Shown: positions 1-9,538 of the stretch, piece by piece
Numbering within the stretch: position 1 is the first letter of the stretch
Layout: the number at the start of each line of letters is the position of its first letter
Assembly: GCA_003556605.1 (NCBI GenBank)
Contig: PWQX01000264.1
Span: 1 to 56,919 of the forward strand
DNA: 56,919 bases
From: Spirochaetaceae bacterium
GTDB lineage: Bacteria; Spirochaetota; Spirochaetia; DSM-27196; SLAA01
Reading direction: 5' to 3'
Notes under the pieces: model-generated
The model's input: only the letters and a program-made list of their open reading frames with translations
Databases searched by the model: none
Told to the model about the DNA's origin: nothing
Position numbers and translations under genes: made by a program

Positions 1-2138
1 CCGCTTTCCTCAAACTCCAGGGTGGGCTGCGAGAACTGCAGTCCGCGCTGAGAATGCCGTAATCCTAGACGGTACTCGCCGGTACGAATGCGGTCGATCA
101 GCACGCCGCTGATGCGCTGGTCACTGTCCAACTCAAACTCACCGTCTTCGGCTCGTAACACGTAGTCGTACGGCGCTGCTCCCTCGCGATCAAGGATGAT
201 TTCCTCTATTTGCCCTTCGGCCGTAAAACCGCGTCCGAGAATCTCGAGGCTGTAACGCCCGAGCATGTCGCGGCTACTGCTGACATTCCAGATCTCGGTC
301 GTCGGGATGTACTTGTTGGCCCGAAATACCAGAGTCTGCGTCTCTCCGACATTGCCTACGTCGTCGATAGGCATCACGCTCAAGGCGTAGATACCGTCGT
401 CGATGTTTCGGCGCGAGATATTTGGCGAGCGCGTCAGCACAGTTTCGGGAGGCGCGGGAATATCAACCTCCTCCGGCTCGATCTCGAGCTGCGGGCCGCC
501 GAGCCGTGTCAGCGACACCGAGTACCCTTCGAGGTTATCGTCGTCCGGTGGTTCCCACGACAACGTAAACGTGTTCGACAACAAGTATCCGTCCTCGTCC
601 GTTGGCGGCGGCATAAACGCCACCGGATCAGGAGGTGTGCGGTCGCGTTCGTACGCGACGGTGGCAGGTACCGACCAGTTTCCGGCACCGTCCTTGGCAA
701 CGATCCTGAAATACCAGCGGCCGTCTTGTTCGGCAGTCAAGCGCGCACGAAGCGTCCCGGCGTCGAATCGCGGCTCCAACGGAATCTCGGCTTCCGGATC
801 TTGGCTCCAAACATAGTTAAACGCCTTGATCCCGGACGGGTCCGGCGGCGGCCTCCAGGCTATCTCCACCTGTTCCCGCCGCGATCGACCACCGGCAGCG
901 AAGTCCACCGGCGTGACAAGCGGCGGGCTCACCCTTTGGTCCGGTTCCAGATAGGTCAGCGCGCTGCGGGTTCGGGTTTCCCAGTTGTGCCAGAACACGT
1001 GGATGCGTTCCCGGAACCGCATAGGAGCGGCGAACCGCGAAGCCCCGGCAATCAAGCTGAGATTCTGCTCCGCCCACACCTCACCGACTCGTCGCGATAA
1101 GTACACGTTACTGTTACCGCGCGGATTGTCGAACCACAGGACATATACGGTTTCGTCGTCGATGAGAATGCGCGGGTTATTCGCGATTTCGAGTCGCGTA
1201 GTAACCGGCTCGGGCCCTACAACGAACTGCGCATCGCCGTCAAGCTCCGCGTAGTACACCTGCGGAGTACCTCCGGCAACACGGCGCTCCCAGGCTAAAG
1301 CCAGGCGCCCATTTCTGTTTTCCAACACCGGGCGCTGATTATCGTATGCCAGCGAATCATCGGCCTCGCTTGGGTTGTAGAAATCGGTGAGGTGACGAGG
1401 CTCACTCCACGTCAGTCCGCCGTCGTCACTGCGGCTGTGAAACAGCTGATAGGTCGTCCGTTCACGCGGGTCGACGCTCTGGAACACCACATGCTCACGC
1501 CCGTTGAGCGAGGCGTGTGCTGGAAGGAAGCTGAGACCAAACTCGCGCCGATCGGCGAGCGGCTGCAATGACGCCCATTCGCTACCGTCTTCGGAGGTAC
1601 TGTATAAGATAGTTTGAATTAGACCGATGTTTTGACTCACGAACAGCAGCAGCCCACCGTTCGCCGTCTTGAATAATCGCGGTGAGACTATCGTAGTGTC
1701 GGACTCTACACCGCCGACATCCTCGAAACTACGACCGCCGTCGGTTGAGCGCAGCACACGCGTTTCGGTCGGTGACGTGGACGCCGCAACGTATAAGTGA
1801 TCACGGTTATCGATGCGTGCCGCGAACACCACCGGCGCCGACTCGCGACTGTACTCTATAGGGCCGGCGAAGCGGCGTTCCACCTGCCAAACGCGGCCAT
1901 CGACCGTTCTTCGGAGACTGAGATAGATCTCGCCGCGATTCTCTCCGGTTGGCACGATCTCCTGATAGACCACAACGGCGAAATCTTCACCGGCATGACT
2001 CTCGGGAAACCGCGCGTTGTCGGTCTCAACGTTGCGCGGCGGCTCGAAAAACAGGCTCTCAGCGTCTGCGAGCGCCGGCGCAGCGATTATGAGCACAATA
2101 GCGAAAGTTACCACCAGGTACAGCAGCCGCCTCGGCAT
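1..2138 (-). CDS. Exported BNR/Asp-box and fibronectin-III-like protein (C-terminus outside window)
   Basis: Reading back from the ATG at 2136-2138, the frame is open to the left edge, giving at least 711 residues with no stop. The first ~25 residues are a signal peptide (MPRRLLY, a hydrophobic stretch, then APALA|DAE). Asp-box (BNR) signatures STDGGRSF and SRSDDGGLTW lie in the first third and point to a sialidase-like beta-propeller; the middle contains fibronectin type III-like segments (for example VEIAWRPPPDPSGIKAF and FTLSWEPPDDDNLEGYSV). Likely location is periplasm or cell surface, binding or acting on glycans or other envelope components; no enzymatic role can be assigned. It starts 18 bp after the stop of the TPR gene, so the two probably form an operon. 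The ribosome binding site is weak. Confidence 0.75.
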   Translation of the reverse strand, partial: MPRRLLYLVVTFAIVLIIAAPALADAESLFFEPPRNVETDNARFPESHAGEDFAVVVYQEIVPTGENRGEIYLSLRRTVDGRVWQVERRFAGPIEYSRESAPVVFAARIDNRDHLYVAASTSPTETRVLRSTDGGRSFEDVGGVESDTTIVSPRLFKTANGGLLLFVSQNIGLIQTILYSTSEDGSEWASLQPLADRREFGLSFLPAHASLNGREHVVFQSVDPRERTTYQLFHSRSDDGGLTWSEPRHLTDFYNPSEADDSLAYDNQRPVLENRNGRLALAWERRVAGGTPQVYYAELDGDAQFVVGPEPVTTRLEIANNPRILIDDETVYVLWFDNPRGNSNVYLSRRVGEVWAEQNLSLIAGASRFAAPMRFRERIHVFWHNWETRTRSALTYLEPDQRVSPPLVTPVDFAAGGRSRREQVEIAWRPPPDPSGIKAFNYVWSQDPEAEIPLEPRFDAGTLRARLTAEQDGRWYFRIVAKDGAGNWSVPATVAYERDRTPPDPVAFMPPPTDEDGYLLSNTFTLSWEPPDDDNLEGYSVSLTRLGGPQLEIEPEEVDIPAPPETVLTRSPNISRRNIDDGIYALSVMPIDDVGNVGETQTLVFRANKYIPTTEIWNVSSSRDMLGRYSLEILGRGFTAEGQIEEIILDREGAAPYDYVLRAEDGEFELDSDQRISGVLIDRIRTGEYRLGLRHSQRGLQFSQPTLEFEES

Positions 2139-2156
2139 CACCACGGTTCGCTATCC

Positions 2157-5100
2157 CTATATCCCCAACCGGGAGGTGATCCGCCGGTGCAGTTGCTGCA
2201 GCGGAGGATACCCGGCGTTAGCTTCGTCTTGCATGAGATTCTGCACAATAGAGTACGCCTGTGCAACGCTGCCCTGAATAAACAACGCTTCGGCCCGGCG
2301 GTACCGCTGCTCGGCAGTTGTCGACAGCGCCACTGTCGCCTGCCCGCCGGTGCGAATACGGATTTGGTCCAACAGTGCCTGCGCCTCGCGATTGTTCGGA
2401 TTGAGATTCAGCGCCTGTTCCAGCAATTGCATCGCCGCACGATCTTGCCCCAACCCGCCTCCGGCGATGCCCTGCGCCTGCGCCAAGAGCTGGTTTGATT
2501 CCTGCTCCTGAGCGACGGTCACCGGATCGGGCCGCAACCCTGCCTCGATTTCCAGCTCGACGATGAGATCTTGTAGCCCGGGGTAATCGGGATTGATTTC
2601 GCGCAGCACTTCCAACTCGGTGAGAGTTGTAATCGTGTCGGTGGTATCACGCTCATCCAACACATCCTCGAGCCTTCGCTCGAATACCTGCATGAAGTTA
2701 TCGCCTTCCCGGAGCTCAATAATACGCAGTTGCAGCAAACGCGCTTCCCAGTTGTTCGGCCGTACCGCGACAACGTTTTCCAGATTGCGCTCGGCGCGGT
2801 CGAGGTAATCCTCGGCCTGTTCAGGCGAGGCGTTCTGCTGCAATTGGCGACCCCGTTCGAAGTCCTCCTGCGCAATGTTGAGGTAATTCGCCAACACCGG
2901 GTACAGCGGGTCGGCTTCTGTGAGCACCCGCTCGTCCTCAAAGTTCAGCGCGGCGTTCACAAGCCCCAGCAACCTTTCGATCTCGGTGTTCTCGGTAACG
3001 TTGGTTTGCTCCCACAAGCGACGCGCCTCCAGCAGCTCGCCCTGAGCGGGGATATACTCCTCGTTCGTGTAGTATTCGTTCGCGATCCGGATCCGTTCAC
3101 GCACCTCCTGAACGATGCGCTGGTTTTGCGCCTCTTGTATCTCGAGCCCCAGTGCGACGATGCGCTCATCGATCTCAGAGCGAAACTCCGGATCGTCCTT
3201 CAGCTCCAGCGACTCGTAGAGTTTGCTGCGCGCCTCTTCCCACAGCTCGCGTGCAGTCTCGACCTCAAGGGCCGCAATCGCTTGCTCGGTTTGCGCGAGC
3301 AGCTCCTCACCCTCGGCGCGCAACTCCTCAGCCCGCGCGAGGAACATATCGCTCGTGTCAAGTATCTCCGCCATCCGTGCCGACACGTCATCGAATAGCC
3401 CGGCGAAAGCTACCGTTCGCTCAATCCATAACTCAACTAAGGGTTCCTGCCGCACCTGATCGTCGCTCGCGCCGACCAGCTCCGCATACCCCCGAACCCG
3501 CGGAGCCAGCTCCGCAAGCTGCGGGATTAGCGGTATGATCAGCTCCCGGGCCTCCACCGGATACTGCAAAACCGGCACCTCTTCAGCGATTAACGGCGCA
3601 TCAACACTCGGGACCAAGTCCGGAAGAGCCTCCGGCGCCGGGTCGTCGATCGGCGGGGGGTCTTGCCCAAGTTCCGCCGCTGAGACCGGTTCCGGTGGCT
3701 GGGCACCGGGAGGGCGTTCGCGTCCCGTTAAATAGCGTTCAGCCCGTTCCACGTTTTCCACGATTTCGTCGAATCCCCGGCTGGCATCGCTATACTGATA
3801 CTCGGCGAGCTGCACAAATGCTTCACCCTCACGTTGCAGCAGGGTTTCTCGATACGCCGTGAGTTGATCGAGCGTCTCGGCTACGACACTCTCGCTCAAG
3901 GCGGTACGTGTATCCTGTAAGCTCGTTTCAAGCAACCCGGCGCGCCGCTGCCACAGATCGAGACGCTCAGAGGTTGAGACTCGGCCTTCACTCAGGTCCT
4001 CATAGGAGACCAAGAGCGCCGAACGCGTTTCGTTGTATACCTCGCGCTCGTCGGGAGCAATCGCCGGCTCAACGGCTACAGGTATTTCGGACGCCGATAG
4101 GGTCTGCGCGACCTCGGCATAAGCATGGGCCTGTTCTCGTTGTAGCTGTGTTTCAAGGTATACCGGAGCCATACCCCGCGCCACACGCTCCAACTGGTCA
4201 ATCAGTGCATCGTGGGGGTGAAGGTCCTCGGTCTCCTCGCCTTCAGCGGGCTCAAGCACCTCGGGACCCGCCTCATCGAGATCCGGTCCGGACCGCTGCA
4301 GCACAGCAGTCACCACAGCCTCGAAATCCTGTTCGGCGTCTGTGAAGAGCCTCAGCGCATCGAAATAGCGTTCTTCCTCTACGCGCAGCACGCCGGCCTC
4401 AATGCGGTCACGCCCCACCACCTGCAACGGCGCGCGGAAACGCGCGACCGCCTGATCAAGCAGGAGTGCAGTTGCACCCAACACCCCTTGATAACGGCGC
4501 TCCCGGATGCTACCCACCGACAAGACACGCAGAAACGTTACGTGCCAGTCAACCGGTTCATCCGGGAACTCGTCCGCCACCCGCTCCCGCGCCGCCATCG
4601 CCTCAGAGGCCGCCGCCCCGAGCTCCTGCTCAAGCACTACAATTTCCTCGAGCGCAGCCATCAACCCCGAGGAGGCCTGCTCGAGCGTCTGCGCCGAGCG
4701 CGTGTCGGGGTACCGCTCGGCTTGTCCGACAGCCGTAAGCACCGCATCAACCGAGCTAATCACCGCGTCGGTCCACGTTATTAGCCCGCTACGCAAGCTG
4801 CTGATTTGTGCTACAAACTCCGCGTCGTACCCGCGCTCCTCGAAATTGTCGCGCCGTAGCTCAAACCCTTCACGATAGCGCTCGAGAGCATCCCCATAGC
4901 GCTGTTCTTCAAGCAACGCAACCGCGTCGACGAGGATACGACGCACCAACTCGCGGTCATAGGCGAGCTGGGCAACGAAGCGTGCGGTCCGAATCTGTTC
5001 GCGAATCTGCGGACTCGGATGAGATTCTAATGACTCCATTTCATCTATAATGCTTAGTGTAGTCTCAAGATCTTCAGGACTCTCGTCTAAGTGGTCAAGT

Positions 5101-5360
5101 AGACGATCAAAAAGCCGGTTGTAGTCGGTACGAACCGCCCGAATTCGGCGCAGCAGCGCTTCAGCTTCATCTATGCGCTCCGGATGCGTTGAGATCACCT
5201 GCTGCAGCACAACCACGGCTTCGTTGTAACGCTCTTCGTCCATGAGGTCCCGGGCCTGCTGCACTGGATCCTCGCGCTGCCCGGCTGCAGACACAGCTTG
5301 CCCGCTGATCAAGACGAAAGAGCACAGGGCGAGAATTGTGACGATGCGTCGACGCCGCAC
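2157..5360 (-). CDS. Exported TPR-like repeat protein, 1067 aa
   Basis: A GTG start is preceded by GGAGG with a longish 12-nt spacer. Residues 1-31 form a signal peptide (MRRRRIV, hydrophobic core, AVSAAGQ). The rest is alpha-helical, strongly acidic and rich in TPR-like units such as ARDLMDEERYNEAVVVLQQ near residue 37 and further TPR-like helices near the C-terminus (EQALNLNPNNREAQALLDQ). A Pro/Glu-rich linker lies around residues 545-590. Such proteins act as periplasmic scaffolds; no catalytic motif is visible. It is followed closely by the BNR/FN3 protein and is divergent from the UPF0164 gene, so the trio may work together at the outer envelope, which is an inference. The specific role is unknown. 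Confidence 0.75.
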   Translation of the reverse strand: MRRRRIVTILALCSFVLISGQAVSAAGQREDPVQQARDLMDEERYNEAVVVLQQVISTHPERIDEAEALLRRIRAVRTDYNRLFDRLLDHLDESPEDLETTLSIIDEMESLESHPSPQIREQIRTARFVAQLAYDRELVRRILVDAVALLEEQRYGDALERYREGFELRRDNFEERGYDAEFVAQISSLRSGLITWTDAVISSVDAVLTAVGQAERYPDTRSAQTLEQASSGLMAALEEIVVLEQELGAAASEAMAARERVADEFPDEPVDWHVTFLRVLSVGSIRERRYQGVLGATALLLDQAVARFRAPLQVVGRDRIEAGVLRVEEERYFDALRLFTDAEQDFEAVVTAVLQRSGPDLDEAGPEVLEPAEGEETEDLHPHDALIDQLERVARGMAPVYLETQLQREQAHAYAEVAQTLSASEIPVAVEPAIAPDEREVYNETRSALLVSYEDLSEGRVSTSERLDLWQRRAGLLETSLQDTRTALSESVVAETLDQLTAYRETLLQREGEAFVQLAEYQYSDASRGFDEIVENVERAERYLTGRERPPGAQPPEPVSAAELGQDPPPIDDPAPEALPDLVPSVDAPLIAEEVPVLQYPVEARELIIPLIPQLAELAPRVRGYAELVGASDDQVRQEPLVELWIERTVAFAGLFDDVSARMAEILDTSDMFLARAEELRAEGEELLAQTEQAIAALEVETARELWEEARSKLYESLELKDDPEFRSEIDERIVALGLEIQEAQNQRIVQEVRERIRIANEYYTNEEYIPAQGELLEARRLWEQTNVTENTEIERLLGLVNAALNFEDERVLTEADPLYPVLANYLNIAQEDFERGRQLQQNASPEQAEDYLDRAERNLENVVAVRPNNWEARLLQLRIIELREGDNFMQVFERRLEDVLDERDTTDTITTLTELEVLREINPDYPGLQDLIVELEIEAGLRPDPVTVAQEQESNQLLAQAQGIAGGGLGQDRAAMQLLEQALNLNPNNREAQALLDQIRIRTGGQATVALSTTAEQRYRRAEALFIQGSVAQAYSIVQNLMQDEANAGYPPLQQLHRRITSRLGI

Positions 5361-5555
5361 GCGGGTGTTAGACCTCCACCCTATAGGGAAACAAGCTTAT
5401 CACTATAATACTACATGAAATATCGGCATAACTACCGGTCGGACCAACCACTACCCGCCGCGTATACCTCTATCGCGGCGCCCTCCCGCGGCCGATAATG
5501 AAGTAAGCGACTATTTGCGCCGTAACACGGTGTGGATAATCAAATAACGGGGCGA

Positions 5556-5561
5556 TATAAT
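5556..5561 (+). promoter_or_regulatory. Candidate -10 box (TATAAT) for the UPF0164 gene
   Basis: A perfect TATAAT ends 12 nt before the chosen ATG at 5574. No good -35 is visible (TGTGGA at 5531-5536, spacing 19, is weak). If used, the 5' leader would be only about 6 nt. The rest of the 213-bp divergent intergenic region shows no gene. Confidence 0.35.
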
Positions 5562-5573
5562 CTATCGGGTGAA

Positions 5574-6890
5574 ATGAAAAAGTCGGTACTTTTCCTGGTA
5601 TTTGCCTTCATCTCCCTCCCGGCTTCAGCGAGCGACTTCGCAGACGCCTACGGTGACGTCGCTGGTTTGTTCGGGATCGACGCCGCACGCAGCACCGGTT
5701 TGACCGCATTCCCGGTGCTCACCATACCGGTGGGAGGCCGCTACGAAGGCCTCGGAACCGCTTACACGGCGGTATCGCGTGATACCGGGTTCTTTGACGC
5801 CAATCCTGCGGCCAGCAGTTCCATCGAACGTACCGAGCTGGCGCTGCAGCACACCAATCTCATCGCCGACGCTAATATGGAGTCTATTGCGTATACGAGC
5901 CGGTTTACGAACTTCGGATTCGGCGCAGCCGGCAAGTTTCTGCATGTGCCGTTCACCGAATATGATGCGCTCGGCGACCAGGTTAACACCATTCGCTACA
6001 CCGAGAGCGTTGCCGGTGTGAACGCCTCGTACCGCTTCTTGAGCTCATTCTACTCATACGGGCTGGCGGTTGGTACCAACGTCAAGACCGCCTACCGGCA
6101 CATCCCCGCGGCGATTGAGCCCGGCCAGTCGGCGTTTGCCTACATGGCCGATTTTGGTCTACTTACGCGCTTCAACTTCCTCAAGTTCTACTCCTCCCGG
6201 GAACGCAATTTCTCGGTAGGGCTGACCGCGCGTAACGTTGGCCCGCCGGTGCTCGACGACCCATTGCCGACCAGCATTAACGCCGGCATCGCCTACGCTC
6301 CGCTCAGACCGGTTGAGTTTTCCTTCGACCTGCAGGTGCCCATCCAACCGTTCACCGATTTGCCGACTGAGCCGATGGCGTACGCGGGCGGGATCTCGGC
6401 CTCAATCACCCGATTCTTTGGGCTGCACAGCGGATTTCTGCTCAAGGGCGGCAACCCGCGCAGCACGATCGGAGGCGTGTTGGATTTTGAGAACACACGA
6501 TTCGTCGCCAACTACACGCTCGACATGACCACTCAAGTCGGCACTGTCGACCGCTTCAGCGTCGAGGCGGCGTTCAAGTTCGGCGACCGCGGGCGCGCCG
6601 AACGCGCCGAGCAGGCCGAAGAGTACTACGTGCAGGCCCTGCTGGCGTTCGCCGACGGAGAGCTGGAACGCACGGTGACCCTCACCGAACGCGCGCTTGA
6701 AATAGACGCCGGTTTCACACCTGCTGAGGAGACCCTGCGCACGGCCGAGCGCTCGCTTGCAATGCAGCGTCGTCTGGAGCAAATCCAGCTCGATGAGACC
6801 ATTCCGGCTCCCGACTTCGACGAAGGATTCGAGGATTCACCGCTACCCGGCGGCGGCGCGCCTGACGAATCCAACGAGACCAACACTTAG
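5574..6890 (+). CDS. UPF0164 family outer-membrane protein (FadL-like)
   Basis: 438 residues from the ATG at 5574. A longer GTG-started frame from 5532 would put 14 polar residues before a clear signal peptide (MKKSVLFLVFAFISLPASAS) and would overlap a TATAAT box, so the internal ATG was chosen. The body has the UPF0164 pattern of spirochaetes: ADAYGDVAGLFGIDAAR, a glycine-rich GGRYEGLGTAYTAV segment, an asparagine-proline motif FDANPAA, then many amphipathic beta strands. The family is represented by several Treponema proteins proposed to be FadL-like beta-barrels for long-chain fatty acids or other hydrophobic solutes. The last ~100 residues are helical and acidic with a TPR-like unit and a Pro/Gly/Asp tail, probably periplasmic. 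Monocistronic. Confidence 0.8.
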   Translation: MKKSVLFLVFAFISLPASASDFADAYGDVAGLFGIDAARSTGLTAFPVLTIPVGGRYEGLGTAYTAVSRDTGFFDANPAASSSIERTELALQHTNLIADANMESIAYTSRFTNFGFGAAGKFLHVPFTEYDALGDQVNTIRYTESVAGVNASYRFLSSFYSYGLAVGTNVKTAYRHIPAAIEPGQSAFAYMADFGLLTRFNFLKFYSSRERNFSVGLTARNVGPPVLDDPLPTSINAGIAYAPLRPVEFSFDLQVPIQPFTDLPTEPMAYAGGISASITRFFGLHSGFLLKGGNPRSTIGGVLDFENTRFVANYTLDMTTQVGTVDRFSVEAAFKFGDRGRAERAEQAEEYYVQALLAFADGELERTVTLTERALEIDAGFTPAEETLRTAERSLAMQRRLEQIQLDETIPAPDFDEGFEDSPLPGGGAPDESNETNT

Positions 6891-6938
6891 GGTCTAGACG
6901 CCACCCAAAGCGTGTGGACGGCCCCGCAGAGAGGCTCC

Positions 6939-7751
6939 TTAGTTGGCAGGGGAGCGGTTACACTGGCGTAAGGCCGCTTGCACCGACACAAGCAGACCGA
7001 ATAAGGCTATATCGCCGGTCGCATTGACGGCCCAACTCTTGATCGCTGTGACCTCGCGTCTACTGACCTCGCGCGTACCCCCGGAGTCGGCGGCGAGCCG
7101 TACCAGCTTTCGCGCTTTGCGCCGATATCCGGACCCGCTGAAGCGCAGCGCCAGAAGCCGGACAAGCTGCTCGGCGAGCTCATATTCATGATCGCGAACA
7201 AGCTCGCCATGTTGCGCCAGCAGTCCATCAACGACTGCCTCCGGACTCAAAGACTCCAAATGATGGAGGTGCTCCTCGAGACGGTACACAAAGTCGTGTT
7301 CGCTGAACACGATTCGATCGAGCTGCTCACGCAGTGTCTCGCGCTTCTGCACCGTTGACTCCGCTGCGAGCCGGCGGCGCGCCAAAGCTTGATGCGTGGC
7401 AACGCCTGCCAAGACTGCTCCAACGAGATGCACTGCAATTGGGACTGCGCCCCTGAGCAGAAACGAAAGCACGAAGTAACTGAGAACAAACGCAGCCGCG
7501 GCGGTCACGAATCGCGGAATGAAGCTGCGCTCTAACGCCCAGCGAGCCACTGCATTATCAAGACAGGAGTACAGCTCGTCGCGAAACCCGTGCAGCGCCG
7601 CCAGCTGCGGCTCACGCCCGTACACGCCCTTAACCGCACCTTGTTCCAACACTTCAAGCATTCTGTGCGGATCATTCATGGGATGCAGGAATAGCGAGGC
7701 GCCATTCCCCCGTGCAATGTGGAAGATCACGAGTGGTAGACCGTCTTCCAT
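6939..7751 (-). CDS. Conserved-looking membrane protein of unknown function, 270 aa
   Basis: I do not recognise the family. Residues 1-78 are soluble, followed by two closely spaced membrane segments (about 80-100 and 102-121), then a charged helical cytoplasmic domain of ~150 residues with Leu/Arg/Glu-rich helices. The last residues are hydrophilic. There is no signal peptide and no nucleotide-binding motif. A good promoter (TTGACA, 17 bp, TAAGTT) lies 9 nt upstream of the ATG, which supports both the gene and this start. It is divergent from the esterase gene and convergent with the UPF0164 gene. Confidence 0.6.
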   Translation of the reverse strand: MEDGLPLVIFHIARGNGASLFLHPMNDPHRMLEVLEQGAVKGVYGREPQLAALHGFRDELYSCLDNAVARWALERSFIPRFVTAAAAFVLSYFVLSFLLRGAVPIAVHLVGAVLAGVATHQALARRRLAAESTVQKRETLREQLDRIVFSEHDFVYRLEEHLHHLESLSPEAVVDGLLAQHGELVRDHEYELAEQLVRLLALRFSGSGYRRKARKLVRLAADSGGTREVSRREVTAIKSWAVNATGDIALFGLLVSVQAALRQCNRSPAN

Positions 7752-7760
7752 AGCATTTCA

Positions 7761-7789
7761 AACTTAGCCGTGCACACGTCGACTGTCAA
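7761..7789 (-). promoter_or_regulatory. Sigma-70 promoter for the 6939-7751 gene
   Basis: On the minus strand TTGACA (7789-7784), 17-bp spacer, TAAGTT (7766-7761). The -10 ends 9 nt before the ATG, so the transcript would start 2-3 nt before the coding region and lack a ribosome binding site. Confidence 0.55.
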
Positions 7790-7907
7790 GCAAAGCGAAC
7801 CTCAAAAGGGGACGGTTTCAGGACGGGATGCCGGCGCGGGCCGAGCCCCGGCGACTGTACATCCGCACCGCCGGTGGGTGGACGCGCCCGCTCACCGGCA
7901 CTATGCT

Positions 7908-8729
7908 ATGGCCGTCATGAAGCTATTCGAAATCCCCGAAGACACCGTGATTCGGCCTCCCGCCGCGCCGCGCTTCTTCCCCGGCGATGCGCGCGCCGTA
8001 CTGTTGTTGCACGGGTATGCCGGCAGTGCCAAAGCGCTCGAGTATCTCGGCGAGCGCATTCACGAGTCGGGCTGCACCGTTTCGATTCCACGGTTACCTG
8101 GGCACGGCACCAACGCGGCTGATTTTGCCCAGACATCAGCCGAAGACTGGCTTCGCAGCGCCGTAGACAATTACCTCGAGCTTAATCGCACTCATCAGCA
8201 GGTCGCGATCTGCGGTCTTTCAATGGGAGCTGTACTTGCGCTGTTGTTGGCGGCCCGCTTTCGCCCTGCGGCGATCGTAGCGCTGGCTCCGGCACTCGTG
8301 GTGCAGAAACGGCTGTTCCCCATGACCCGGGCTGCGCGGTTCTTCGTGAAACGGGTTTCGAAGCCGTACACGCCCAACGAGGATGAGGATGCCGATCTGC
8401 AGTATCTGCACGAGCAGTACTGGTCGCATCACTGGATCGAACAGTTGGCCGGGTTACACCGGCTCATACGTTTGGCGCGCACCTCGCTTGGGCGTGTAAG
8501 CGCGCCAACGCTGACGATCTTATCGGAGCAGGACCAGACCGTCCCGGTCACGGTCGCCGGACTAATCGAGGAAGGAATCGGCGCGCCGATCAACGAGTAC
8601 GTCCTGCTCAGCGAATCGGGACACGTATTGTCCAACGACGTGGAGCGCGACCGTGTCGCCGATCTGACAGTTGAGTGGTTCAACCGTCATCTCACCATTA
8701 TACCGTACAGCGACCCCCTTGCTGATTAG
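7908..8729 (+). CDS. Alpha/beta hydrolase, carboxylesterase/monoacylglycerol lipase type
   Basis: Starts at MAVMKLFEIPEDT (ATG 7908; ATG 7917 is equally possible). The upstream in-frame extension from 7770 is Arg/Pro-rich and unlike the family. Family features: LLLHGYAGSAKALEYL for the HG oxyanion loop, the nucleophile elbow GLSMG, the acid Asp in SEQDQTVPV, and the catalytic His in LSESGHVLSND. This is the Est30/thermophilic carboxylesterase group that hydrolyses short-chain acyl esters or monoacylglycerols; it is cytoplasmic, with no signal peptide. Length (273 aa) is normal. It is followed within 30 bp by a membrane protein that seems to have its own -10 box. Confidence 0.8.
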   Translation: MAVMKLFEIPEDTVIRPPAAPRFFPGDARAVLLLHGYAGSAKALEYLGERIHESGCTVSIPRLPGHGTNAADFAQTSAEDWLRSAVDNYLELNRTHQQVAICGLSMGAVLALLLAARFRPAAIVALAPALVVQKRLFPMTRAARFFVKRVSKPYTPNEDEDADLQYLHEQYWSHHWIEQLAGLHRLIRLARTSLGRVSAPTLTILSEQDQTVPVTVAGLIEEGIGAPINEYVLLSESGHVLSNDVERDRVADLTVEWFNRHLTIIPYSDPLAD

Positions 8730-8742
8730 GGTGCGCAGAATC

Positions 8743-8748
8743 TATAAT
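8743..8748 (+). promoter_or_regulatory. TATAAT -10 box overlapping the first ATG of the next gene
   Basis: TATAAT at 8743-8748 with a weak -35 (TTGCTG, 8719-8724, 18-bp spacer). A transcript would begin at about 8755, just at the ATG at 8756, leaving no leader. The upstream ATG at 8747 lies inside the box. Confidence 0.4.
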
Positions 8749-8755
8749 GGATGCG

Positions 8756-9538
8756 ATGCTCGGGTTTATGATCAAAAAAGCGTTTTTCGACACGTGGGAC
8801 AACCTGCTGCCCATCATGGGGTTGAACTTGTTGTTCTTGGTGCTGATCGCGATTCCCTTCAGCGCCGCGCCGCTGCTGGCGGCTGCGACGGAGCCGGGCG
8901 CCGCCGTAGTCTTTGCGATCGGGCTGCTAGTTATGTTCGTGTACGCCGGTGCCGTTTCTGACGTCATCTGCAAAGTGACGGACTACCAGAGTATAGAGCT
9001 GCGCGAGTTGTTGGCGGCATTTCGGAAGACCTACGCCGGCAGCCTGTTATTTGCCGCAGTGTTCCTGGTGCACCTAGTTGTGTTGGCGATCTCGGTTCCG
9101 GTGTACTTCGCGATGGAGCATCTCTTGGGATTGCTCGCGTTGGTCGTATTGTTCTGGGTGAGTATCATCTGGTGGTTTTCGTGCCAGTTCTACTTTCCCA
9201 TCCGCTCACGGCTCGGTGACAAGCCGCTGAAGGCTTTGAAGAAAAGCTTCATTGTCTTCTTCGATAATCCCGCTTTCGCGGCGTTTACCGGCGCCGGCTG
9301 CTTCTTCCTCATCCTCGGCTCGTATTTCATGCCTTTGTTCTTATTGATCCCCGGCCCTACCGGGCTCATGGTCTGGATACATGTGGGGTTCAAGATGCGC
9401 TTATACAAGTATGACTATCTCGAGGAACATCCCGGAACTCAGCGCAAGAGAATACCGTGGCGCGCGTTGCTCAGTGAGGATCGCGATAAGGTCGGTCCGC
9501 GGACCCTGCGAGGGATGATCTTCCCGTGGAAGGAGTAG
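8756..9538 (+). CDS. Polytopic membrane protein of unknown function
   Basis: About 260 residues with six likely membrane segments (NLLPIMGLNLLFLVLIAIPF, then AVVFAIGLLVMFVYAGAV, LLFAAVFLVHLVVLAISV, LLALVVLFWVSIIWWF, FTGAGCFFLILGSYFMPL and a weaker last one). The C-terminus is basic and cytoplasmic. The start at 8756 (MLGFMIKKAFF) is preferred over ATG 8747 because the latter lies within a TATAAT box. It resembles the 'YesL/DUF624-like' style of small membrane proteins only loosely, so I do not name it. It converges with and overlaps the 3' end of the VUT transporter gene by 68 bp. Confidence 0.6.
   Translation: MLGFMIKKAFFDTWDNLLPIMGLNLLFLVLIAIPFSAAPLLAAATEPGAAVVFAIGLLVMFVYAGAVSDVICKVTDYQSIELRELLAAFRKTYAGSLLFAAVFLVHLVVLAISVPVYFAMEHLLGLLALVVLFWVSIIWWFSCQFYFPIRSRLGDKPLKALKKSFIVFFDNPAFAAFTGAGCFFLILGSYFMPLFLLIPGPTGLMVWIHVGFKMRLYKYDYLEEHPGTQRKRIPWRALLSEDRDKVGPRTLRGMIFPWKE

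Noticed and set aside
210-1254. Plus-strand frames of 296 and 137 codons over the BNR/FN3 gene
   Set aside because: Arg/Pro-rich translations typical of antisense frames in GC-rich genes; the minus-strand frame has signal peptide, Asp boxes and FN3 repeats.
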